The position numbers and the translations under genes were made by a program. A model generated the notes under the pieces. The model was given only the letters and a program-made list of their open reading frames with translations. It had not been told where the DNA came from and did not search any database. A stretch of DNA of 64,000 nucleotides from assembly GCF_039542385.1 (NCBI RefSeq), contig NZ_BAABIA010000002.1, positions 310,001-374,000 on the forward strand, written 5' to 3'. The DNA is from Prosthecobacter algae (GTDB taxonomy: Bacteria; Verrucomicrobiota; Verrucomicrobiia; Verrucomicrobiales; Verrucomicrobiaceae). This document shows positions 55,131 through 63,700 of this stretch, piece by piece. Each line of letters starts with the position of its first letter. The first letter of the stretch is position 1.

Positions 55131-56566
55131 AACCCGACGAAACCTGGTATTGGCTGGAACTCTGGGAGCGCGCCCAGGACCACGCCGTGAATGAGGAGGA
55201 GCAGCGCCAGCTCAACGAGGCGCTTATTCACCAGCCAGAGGTACGTCGGCTCATCGCCGAGGCCTCCCTGATGACCGCAGAAATGCGCACAGGGTACTTC
55301 AGTGAAGAGGCAGACCCGGCCCCGGCCGCCGCCAGCCTGACAAACTCGCGCTTATCTTCCCGCCTCGCCCGCATCCTTCTACCGATGGCCGCCGCCGTCG
55401 TCTCCGCCGGGGCAGTCTGGCTGATCGCCCGCGAGCCCGCCCCCGTGGCGACGCTGGCCAAAGCAAGCGACTGCAAGTGGGGCAACAGCGCCCTGCCCAC
55501 GCTGGAAGGAGCCGACCTACAGCCCGGCATGCTGGAGTTGCTGGATGGCATCGCCACCTTGAAATTTGCCAGCGGGGCCGAAGTCGCCCTCGAAGCGCCC
55601 GTGACACTGGAAGTCATCTCCGCCATGGAATGCCGGGTAAAAAAGGGCACCGTCGTGGCCGAAGTCCCGCCTCAGGCCAAGGGCTTCACCATCCACACGC
55701 CGGATACCAAAGTTGTGGACTATGGGACCCGCTTTGGCGTGAGTGCCGGGGACGATGGCAAGTGCCTCGTTCACGTGATTGAGGGCTTGGTGGAGGTGGA
55801 GCGCCAGGGCAAACCCGGCCGCCAGGAACTGCGGGCAGGAGAACGTGTGGACTACGGCGGCTTTCTCCACAGCGCCACCTACCCAGATGCCAACGACCAG
55901 GCGGAGCAGCCGGAGCCGGGCCGCTGGCTCCCCGGCCCGATCAATGACCTGGGCGATGGCTGGCAGATTCTCACCACAGCCTATGGCCAGGGCAAGGACA
56001 CCTGGATCCAGTCCGACCCGAAATACCACGTCACCGGTCGGGAAGCCTACGTGCGCATCAAGCACAGCACGCACAACACCAATCTGGAAAGGAAGGCCTA
56101 CCTGGGCTTTGACCTCAGCCGCTTCCAAGGAAAGCGCATCGCCGAGGCCGAGCTGACCCTGCATGTGGAGCCCAGCGACCTTGGATTTGCTTCCCTGGTG
56201 CCGGACGCCGTTTTCTCCATCTATGGCCTCACCGAGGAAACCCAGGATGCCTGGGATGAAAAAGAGATCCGCTGGGAAAAGGCCCCCGCTCATTCGGAAG
56301 CGCAGGAGCACCGGGTAGCCCCAGTGGCCAGCCAGGCGCGGAAGCTGGGGGAACTGCACATCCCCCAGGGCACCACGCGCGGAGCCTTCACACTGAAGGG
56401 TGATGTGCTGGCGGACTTCCTGCGCACAGACAGCAATGGCCTCGTCACCTTCATCGTCATCCGCGATACCGACGAACATGCACGCAACGGCCTCGTTCAT
56501 GCCTTTGCCACCAAGGAAAACACCCGCAACGCCCCCCCGATGCTGAAAGTACGGACGGAGGAGTAA
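55127..56566 (+). CDS. FecR-type anti-sigma with DNRLRE domain
   Basis: The 479-residue protein has an anti-sigma-like N-terminus (EEQRQLNEALIHQPEVRRLI), a membrane helix (about residues 92-111, LARILLPMAAAVVSAGAVWL), a FecR-like beta domain (VEVERQGKPGRQELRAGERVDYGG) and a C-terminal DNRLRE domain (about 290-470; AYLGFDLSRFQGKRIAEAELTLHVE). FecR proteins tether and control the sigma factor; the DNRLRE module is a secreted beta-sandwich often found in surface proteins. The start overlaps the sigma stop, so the two are coupled. The combination suggests a signalling pair for cell-surface assembly. Confidence 0.82.
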   Translation: MKPDETWYWLELWERAQDHAVNEEEQRQLNEALIHQPEVRRLIAEASLMTAEMRTGYFSEEADPAPAAASLTNSRLSSRLARILLPMAAAVVSAGAVWLIAREPAPVATLAKASDCKWGNSALPTLEGADLQPGMLELLDGIATLKFASGAEVALEAPVTLEVISAMECRVKKGTVVAEVPPQAKGFTIHTPDTKVVDYGTRFGVSAGDDGKCLVHVIEGLVEVERQGKPGRQELRAGERVDYGGFLHSATYPDANDQAEQPEPGRWLPGPINDLGDGWQILTTAYGQGKDTWIQSDPKYHVTGREAYVRIKHSTHNTNLERKAYLGFDLSRFQGKRIAEAELTLHVEPSDLGFASLVPDAVFSIYGLTEETQDAWDEKEIRWEKAPAHSEAQEHRVAPVASQARKLGELHIPQGTTRGAFTLKGDVLADFLRTDSNGLVTFIVIRDTDEHARNGLVHAFATKENTRNAPPMLKVRTEE

Positions 56567-56670
56567 ATCGAGGAAACTTACTGATTTATAAATACAACCT
56601 TTAGGTTAAATCTAAAATCAAAGTGAATGTTTGGTTGACCGCTTCTTGGACAAATCCTACATGACGACGC

Positions 56671-56982
56671 ATGAAAGTCTCAATCTACTGCCTCCTTCTT
56701 GTCACTTCCTGCCTCAGCCTGACGAGCTGCAAAACCTTTCTCTACGGCTCCAATGACGTCAATTGGCTAGGCGTAAAAACCAGCCCTCGTAGCAGCACAA
56801 GCCGCCCATCTTACAGCAGCGGCTCCAGCTACAGCGGGGCGACCTACAGCAGCGGTGCCCCAGCATACACGCCCAACTACTCAGCAGGTCCAGCCCCCTA
56901 CTCCTCGGTGGAGTCCCAGGACCAGAAAATGCGCAATTACGGGCAGCAACTGGACCGCCAGATCAGCCGTCAGACGTGGTGA
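56671..56982 (+). CDS. Small Ser/Tyr-rich lipoprotein
   Basis: The 103-residue protein has a lipoprotein signal (CLSLTSC, Cys at about 20), a low-complexity middle rich in Ser, Tyr, Pro and Gly (SRPSYSSGSSYSGATYSSG) and a charged end (QDQKMRNYGQQLDRQISRQT). No domain is recognised. The 104 bases upstream, after the FecR gene, are AT-rich and contain TTGACC near 56636, a candidate promoter. Confidence 0.65.
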   Translation: MKVSIYCLLLVTSCLSLTSCKTFLYGSNDVNWLGVKTSPRSSTSRPSYSSGSSYSGATYSSGAPAYTPNYSAGPAPYSSVESQDQKMRNYGQQLDRQISRQTW

Positions 56983-57065
56983 TCTGATCCCAGCAGCCTG
57001 AAATAGCGCAGTATTATTTCACGGGGCGTGTTGCCATCAAGGCCACGCACGGCTTAAATTCCGGC

Positions 57066-57731
57066 ATGAACCGCGAAGTCGTCGAAGCCCAAGTGCGTGC
57101 AGTCCTGCCCCTGGACGGCAGTTTTGCCGTTTTCCTGGGAAATTCGGACAAGACCTTCGTGATCTATGTGGATGAGTCCGTGGGCACGGCCATCTCCATG
57201 TTCATGCGCGGCGTCTCCAAAGACCGCCCTTTGACTCATGATTTGTTAGGCAGTGTCCTACTAGCCTTTGGTGCCAAGGTGGAGCGCGTCATCATCAATC
57301 ATGTGGAAGGCAGCGTTTTCCATGCCCGCATGATCCTTTCTGCCTCCAATGAGCTGCATCAGAAAAAGCTCATCGAACTGGATGCCCGCCCCAGCGATAG
57401 CATCGCCATGGCCGTGCAGCAGGGGGCGCCCCTGTTTGTGGCCCGCAAGGTGTGGGACAGTGTGGAAGACGTGACCGAGACCCTGGCCCAGATCGAAAAA
57501 CGCGGCCTGGAAGAAGCCGCCGCTGCCGAAGAAGAGGAAACCTCCGATGACGAGGAGGAGGAAGACGAAGACCTCGAAGAGATCGACCCCGATGACCTGG
57601 ATCTGGAGGCTCTCGAAGGCCTGAGCCTGGATGAAGAGGATGATGAGGACGAAGCGGACGACGGCTACAGCGACGGTTATACGGGCTCCGATGATGACGA
57701 CGACGAAGGCGAAGAATGGAAAAAATCCTGA
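57066..57731 (+). CDS. Bifunctional nuclease (DUF151) with an acidic tail
   Basis: The 221-residue protein begins with the DUF151 bifunctional-nuclease domain (about 1-135: VEAQVRAVLPLDGSFAVFLG, RPLTHDLLGSVLLAFGAKVE, LIELDARPSDSIAMAVQQGAP). The last ~65 residues are nearly all Asp and Glu (from about residue 155 to EEWKKS). DUF151 proteins have RNase and DNase activity; the tail might bind metal or keep the enzyme off nucleic acid. Such a tail is not part of the normal family. Confidence 0.85.
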   Translation: MNREVVEAQVRAVLPLDGSFAVFLGNSDKTFVIYVDESVGTAISMFMRGVSKDRPLTHDLLGSVLLAFGAKVERVIINHVEGSVFHARMILSASNELHQKKLIELDARPSDSIAMAVQQGAPLFVARKVWDSVEDVTETLAQIEKRGLEEAAAAEEEETSDDEEEEDEDLEEIDPDDLDLEALEGLSLDEEDDEDEADDGYSDGYTGSDDDDDEGEEWKKS

Positions 57732-57769
57732 TTTGTTTCGGAGCCTTGTCTCTTCGCCATGCAACCCAA

Positions 57770-57792
57770 GGCTGAGGCGACCCGCCTCAGCC
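57770..57792. terminator. Terminator-like hairpin between convergent genes
   Basis: A 10-bp perfect stem (GGCTGAGGCG / CGCCTCAGCC) with loop ACC lies between the DUF151 nuclease and the converging symporter gene. A T run (CTATTTTTCGG) is a few bases downstream on the plus strand. Confidence 0.65.
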
Positions 57793-57803
57793 GAGCCCGA
57801 CCG

Positions 57804-59429
57804 CTATTTTTCGGCCAGGTAACGATGCCGCTGCATGCCCAGTGAGGTAGGGAAAGAGACGGCCACAGCAAAGGTCACGACGGTGCCGAAAAAGATGCGC
57901 CACGGGAACTCCACCACAGGCATCCAGTCTGGACGTGATATCCCCTGCCCCCAACCCACCGTGGCCGCCAGCCCTTGATCCAAACCGCTGAGGTAAGCCA
58001 CCACCAGAAACCCCGCCAACATGCCGAGTCCATTGCCCAGGTCATTGCCACGGGTTTTGGTGAAGAGGCCGACCATGAAGACGCCTAGCAGAGAGCCATA
58101 GGTATAACCAAAAACACCGAGAATGATGGGGATGATGCGCAGGCTGGGATTGTGCGCTTTGACCCAGGCTGTCGCCAAGGCCACAGCGATGAGTAGGAAA
58201 GCAAACAGCACGGTGCTAAAGCGCAGCACGCGGACCTGACCCGCATCGGTCTCAGGCTCACCAAACCAGCGGAAGTGGAAGTCACGGGCATAACTGGTAG
58301 CGAGTGAGTTCAGTGCCGTGCTCAGAGACCCCATGGCCGTAGCCAGAACCCCGGCGACAACCAGGCCACGCAGGCCCTGCGGCATCACATTCAGGATGAA
58401 GTAGGGGAAGACCTGACTGCTATCCACCGCACCTGCTGCGTTCTTTGGCAGCAGTTCAGCCGGGTTTGCCTGGAAGTAAACATAGAGGAGGATACCGATG
58501 CTCAGCACCATGAAATTCACCGGGATATCACAGACTCCAGAAAGGATGGTGGCCACGCCGCTCTGGCGTTTGTTTTTGGCAGTCAGCATGCGCTGAACCA
58601 TGTCCTGGTCGGTGCCATGAGTGGCCAGAGTGACAAAGGTGCTGCCGATGAACGCTGCCCAAATGGTGTACTCCGTCTCCAGGATGCCTTTCACCCAACC
58701 CCAGGCCCCTGGATGAGCAGGATCCGGACGGCCCCAGTCAATGACCATGGGTTCCTGGATGGCACCTTCAAGAGCCCCCCAGCCTCCGGTGTGACTGAGC
58801 AAGTACCAGAGGGCAAAACCCAAGGCTGAAAAAAGTACGCCGATCTGAATCACATCCGTCCAAATCACGGCACGAATGCCACCCAAGGTGGTATAAATCG
58901 CCGTCAGCACCGTGATGCCCACCAACGCGGCGGCATAGAGCCAAAACTCCTGCATCGGGGTGGTGTCTGGATTCACAAACAGCTTCCATCCCAGCACCAG
59001 AATCACTGTAGGCACCCAAAGACGCGATCCGCTGGCCAGCAACCGGGTGACCAAAAAGATGCCTGAAGCCCAGCGCCGTGTCAGCGGCCCGAAACGAATG
59101 CCCAGGAATTCATAAACGCTCACCACGCCATAACGATAATAAGCCGGAATGAAAACGGCACTCACCACCAGCCGGGCCAGGAGATACCCCGCCATGAGCT
59201 GAATGTACGTGTAGTTACGCAGGGCGTACCCTTCCCCAGGAGCCCCAAAAAACGTCCCGGCGCTGATCTCCGCCGCCAGGATGGAAGCGAGCACCGCCCA
59301 CCACGCGATCTGCCGGTCTCCGAGGGTGAACCCCTCCAGGCTGCCACTCTTGCTGCGCTGGGACAGGCCAATGCCAATGATGATCCCAAAGTAGGCGAGG
59401 ATGACGAGCGCGTCGATAAGGTAGGGCAT
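57804..59429 (-). CDS. Sodium/solute symporter family protein
   Basis: The ATG at 59429 (MPYLIDALVILAYFGIIIGI) is the natural start; a longer in-frame option at 59465 adds non-hydrophobic residues. The 541-residue protein has about 13 helices and the family segments LGDRQIAWWAVLASILAAEIS and SSQVFPYFILNVMPQGLRGLVVAGVLATAMGSLSTALNSLATSY, the SSS sodium-site pattern. Substrates range from sugars to sialic acid and amino acids, and cannot be assigned. It ends head-to-head with the nuclease gene. Confidence 0.9.
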   Translation of the reverse strand: MPYLIDALVILAYFGIIIGIGLSQRSKSGSLEGFTLGDRQIAWWAVLASILAAEISAGTFFGAPGEGYALRNYTYIQLMAGYLLARLVVSAVFIPAYYRYGVVSVYEFLGIRFGPLTRRWASGIFLVTRLLASGSRLWVPTVILVLGWKLFVNPDTTPMQEFWLYAAALVGITVLTAIYTTLGGIRAVIWTDVIQIGVLFSALGFALWYLLSHTGGWGALEGAIQEPMVIDWGRPDPAHPGAWGWVKGILETEYTIWAAFIGSTFVTLATHGTDQDMVQRMLTAKNKRQSGVATILSGVCDIPVNFMVLSIGILLYVYFQANPAELLPKNAAGAVDSSQVFPYFILNVMPQGLRGLVVAGVLATAMGSLSTALNSLATSYARDFHFRWFGEPETDAGQVRVLRFSTVLFAFLLIAVALATAWVKAHNPSLRIIPIILGVFGYTYGSLLGVFMVGLFTKTRGNDLGNGLGMLAGFLVVAYLSGLDQGLAATVGWGQGISRPDWMPVVEFPWRIFFGTVVTFAVAVSFPTSLGMQRHRYLAEK

Positions 59430-59480
59430 GCCTGCAATCTCGCAGGAGATGCCCCAGGTCGCCAAGAAATTTATGCAGAC

Positions 59481-60611
59481 TTAACCCAGACGCCCTTTAC
59501 GCAGGATGTGCACGCCCAGAAGGCCAAAGGCGATCACCGCCGGCACGGCCAGGAAGTGCAGCCAGATGACCAGTGGCCCCGCCTCATTCAGGCCGCCAAA
59601 ACCAGAAAGGGCCCAGACGGTGAACAGCCAGGCGATCACCCCGCCGATGGCGGTCAGCAAACTCGCGAGCAGGAAGAACAGGCTGCCTTCATCCATCTCG
59701 ATGAGCTTGCGCGTGATGGAGCGCGGCTGCTCCGTCTTTTGCAGGAACATGGCCGCCGACAGCATGTAGATCTGCGTGCCCAGCAGCGCGGCCAGCATCA
59801 GCAGGACCTGGCTGTGGATGTTGAAGATGTTCAGACCCGCCAAGTTGATGGGGCCAGTGAAGGCGGCAATCGCCTGCAGCACGGAGGCCAGGATGATGAG
59901 GGTCAGGCCCTTCAGTTCAAACAAACGTGGCCGCTCGGACAGGATGAAAAGCAGGTGGCGCATGCCATCCCGCCAGGTGCGCAGGTGTGGCACGCGGTCC
60001 ACGGGGGCAGGGCGCAGACCGGAGACGATTTCCACCGTGCTGGCCTTGTGCTTGAGGGCCTTGATTAGCAGTTCGGAGGCGAATTCCATGCCGCTCGCCC
60101 GGATGTCCCAGGTGAGGTAAGCCGTCTTTTTCAAGCAGCGGAAGCCGGAGTTACAGTCACTCAGCTTGCCTTTGAAAAGCAGGTTGATCAGCGTCGTCAG
60201 CACTGGAGTGCCCAGCGTGCGATGCAGGAAAGGCATGGCTCCGGGCTCAATCTTCCCCTTCATGCGGGAGGCGATGCCCATGTCCGCATCCGCCGCTGAG
60301 GTGGTTTTATACAGCTCCAGGGCATTCTCGTAAAAGTAGGTGCCATCGGCATCGGCAAACATGACGTACTTGCCTTCTGCCGCCTCAATGCCCCCACGCA
60401 GGGCCGCCCCGTAACCACGCTGCGGCACTGGGACCACACGGGCACCCAGACCCGCGGCAATCTGCCGGGAATCATCCGTGCTGCCGTTGTCGGCGACAAC
60501 GATCTCGTACTTCAGCGAGGGATCGGACTCCAACGATGCGCGGACCGCATTGATGCAAAGTGCAATGGTGCGGCTTTCATTGAGGCAGGGGAAGACGAAG
60601 GTCAGGTCCAT
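59481..60611 (-). CDS. Family 2 glycosyltransferase, dolichol-phosphate-mannose-synthase-like
   Basis: The 376-residue protein starts with a GT2 domain (about 1-220: LTFVFPCLNESRTIALCINA, VVADNGSTDDSR, MFADADGTYFYE, then ALEL) and ends in about four membrane helices. It resembles DPM1/DPMS-like enzymes that make polyprenyl-phosphate sugars for envelope glycans. The donor sugar is unknown. The 52 bases between this gene and the symporter on the same strand suggest cotranscription. Confidence 0.88.
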   Translation of the reverse strand: MDLTFVFPCLNESRTIALCINAVRASLESDPSLKYEIVVADNGSTDDSRQIAAGLGARVVPVPQRGYGAALRGGIEAAEGKYVMFADADGTYFYENALELYKTTSAADADMGIASRMKGKIEPGAMPFLHRTLGTPVLTTLINLLFKGKLSDCNSGFRCLKKTAYLTWDIRASGMEFASELLIKALKHKASTVEIVSGLRPAPVDRVPHLRTWRDGMRHLLFILSERPRLFELKGLTLIILASVLQAIAAFTGPINLAGLNIFNIHSQVLLMLAALLGTQIYMLSAAMFLQKTEQPRSITRKLIEMDEGSLFFLLASLLTAIGGVIAWLFTVWALSGFGGLNEAGPLVIWLHFLAVPAVIAFGLLGVHILRKGRLG

Positions 60612-60718
60612 TGGGGTGATTGAATGGCGAGACTGGGGACGAGCGCCAGCGAATTGTCTAAAACTATGATAACAGATTCAAATTTAACAATACCTCATCC
60701 CCTAGTAAAAAAGATGAA

Positions 60719-63700
60719 TCAGTAGCCCAACCAAGGGCCGAGCCATTTTTCCACCTGCTCCACCGTCATGCCTTTGCGGACAGCATAGTCTTCCACCTGG
60801 TCCTTGCCCACCACGCTGATGCCAAAGTAATGCGCCTCCGGGTGTCCAAAATACAGGCCGCTGACGGCGCTGCCCGGATGCATGGCCATGCTTTCCGTCA
60901 GCTCAACCCCAGTCTGCTCCGTGGCCTGGATGAGGTCAAACAGGAGGGGTTTCTCCGTGTGGTCAGGCTGCGCGGGATAACCTGGGGCAGGGCGGATGCC
61001 ACGATATTTTTCCTTCACCATTTCCTCATGGGTCAGGTCGCCGGGCTTTTCATAACCCCAAGCAAAACGGGCCTGCTGGTGCAGGTATTCCGCAAAGGCC
61101 TCCGCCAGACGGTCGGCAATCGCCTTCACGATGATGGCGCTGTAAGGATCCTGGATGGCATCGAACTCCTTGGCAAATTCATCCGCGCCATGGATGCCAA
61201 CGGCAAAGCCGCCGATGTAGTCCGCCCGGCCACTGCCTTTCGGGGCGACGTAGTCGCTGAGGGCGTAGTTCGGGTTATCTTTCTTGATCACCTGCTGGCG
61301 CAGGGTGTGGAAGGTGGTGCGCACCTCGCTGCGGGACTCATCGGTGTAGATTTCGATGTCATCCCCGATGCTGTTGGCCGGGTAAAAGCCGAACACGCCA
61401 CGCGGCTGGAAGCGCTGCTCCGCGATGATGCGATTCAGCAGTTCGTTGGCATCGTGATAAAGCTTCAGCGCCTGCTCATCCGCCTGAATTTTCATCTCAG
61501 GATCTTCATGGGCGGAGTTGAACCGGCCCTCGGCCGCGAGCCAACGACCACGCAGTTCCCAGGAGTGGAAGAAGGGCGACCAGTCAATGAAGGGCCGCAG
61601 GGTGGCGACGAGATCCGGCCCCTCATAGCTCTTCGTCCCCGTGAAGCTTGGGGTGGCGATCTCCTGGGTGGCCCAGTCGCACTTGTAGCCCTTCTCGCGG
61701 GACTCAGCGATGCTCAGCAACTGACGGTCCTTCTTCTTGCCATACTCCTCACGCAGACGAGCATGACGGGCCTCGTTGTTGCGAATGTAGTCTTCGCGCT
61801 GCTCTTCACTGAGCAGGGACGTCGTCACCGGCACACTGCGGCTGGCATCCAGCACGTGGACGATGGTGCCGCTGTAGTGCGGGGCGATTTTGATGGCGGT
61901 ATGGGCCGCGCTGGTCGTGGCACCGCCGATGAGCAGCGGCTGCTTCATGCCCAGGCGCTCCATCTCTGAGGCTACGTGCACCATCTCATCCAGAGATGGG
62001 GTAATAAGGCCGCTGAGGCCGATGACATCGGCCCCCACTTCCACAGCCTTTTCCAGAATTTTTGCACAGGGCACCATCACGCCCATGTCCGTCACTTCAA
62101 AACCGTTACAGGCAAGAACGATGCCGACGATGTTTTTGCCGATGTCATGCACATCCCCCTTCACCGTCGCGAGGACGATCTTGCCGCCGCCCTGCTGGGC
62201 CGCTTCAGCCGGGATGAAATCTTCGGCAGTTAGGGCTTCTTGGGAGTTACCTGATACTCCGCCTGCGGCTCCATGAGCACGGCCTGCCCCGCCCGGCGAA
62301 GATTCTCCAGGCTGTCCTGTTCGATCTGCTTGAACAGAGTCGCCGTTTCCGGACTCAGTTTGGGAGAGAAATTGCGCCAGGAGCCGGTCAGTGTAGGCGG
62401 GCTGGAGTTTGTTTTCATAGAATTCTTGTTTGAGAGTTTGTTCGCCTAAAATCAGCAGTTCTTCAACGGATTTATAAAACCGCTCCGCCAGCCATTCCAG
62501 AGGCTTGACCTCGGGATGACCATGCTGGCTGTTATCCAAAAGGGTGATGGTGAAATCCGGCAAATGCCCAAATTTCTCAACCAGGGCCAAAGTCGTGCGG
62601 GCGGCATTGAAGTGACCGCCGGCAGCTCTTTTGAGAGGAACGACTCTGCCCAGCCCTTCAATGGAGCGGTGTACCATGTTGCGGATCGCCTGTGGCCAGG
62701 GAGCAAACACAAAACGAACGTCTACGGCGCATTTTGCCGCGAGAGCCTGGGCAAAATGCTCTTCACTACGGCCATAGTTCTGCAACGTGCCGTCCATTAC
62801 CGCAATCACACCTTCCCGCAGAGGCAGACCGACCGTGGCGGTCGTTTTTCCGCTGCCTTGGCCTCCGGCATTGAAGACAATGGCATCCCCTGGTTTGGCG
62901 GATTGAAGACACTTGTCAAACATCCAGTCCACAAACGCCCCCGCTGGCTCCAGCGTCGCCACGCTCCAGCGTTGGCGGCTTTCGCGGGAGGCGGCGTAGT
63001 CGGCGCTCATCTCCTGCACGCTATTGCGGTCGAGGATGATGCCAAAACGGCGTTTGTATTCTTTCTCCGAAACCCCCAGATCTGCCGCCAGTTCAGCCGC
63101 GAATTTCACCTCCATGCGGCGTTCTTCCAGGGTCAGACCTGGGTATGGCAGATAGCTAAAACCTTCGCTCACCTGCACTTCACCACCGGTTTTCAAGGCC
63201 TCGGCAGTCTTACCGGCGATCTCCACCAGCAGCTCGCGCTCACGCGCCTTGCGAGCTTTTTCGATCTCCATGAAGGGCTGCAAATAGGCCACGCTCTGCT
63301 TCATCACACGGGCGCTTTTCACCACCTGCGGTAGGAACATCTTGCCCGCGCCAAAGAGGTCGCCAACGACGCTCATGCCATCCATCAACGGACCTTCGAT
63401 CACGGACAAAGGCTTGCCGAGGAGAGTCAGCGCCTCGGCGGTGTCTTCATTGATGAAATCGGTGATGCCACGCAGCAGGGCGTGCTCCAGACGCTTGGCC
63501 ACGGGGGCTTCACGCCAGGACATATCCACTTCCGTCTTCTTCGCGGCACCGGCTTGGCCTTTGAACTGCTCGGCATAGTCCACCAGGATCTCCGTGGCAT
63601 CTGGGCGGCGGTTGAGGATGACGTCCTCCACCTTCACCAGCATGTCCTGCGGGATCTCTTCATAAACTTCCAGCATGCCTGCATTGACGATGCCCATGTC

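Noticed and set aside
60612-60718. tRNA or small RNA in the AT-rich gap before metH
   Set aside because: No cloverleaf or strong hairpin is visible; the gap is AT-rich only.
62234-63244. Intein inside MetH
   Set aside because: No Cys/Ser at the start, no HN-Cys/Ser/Thr at the end, and no intein B or F blocks; the Walker A and zeta-like motifs do not belong to an intein.
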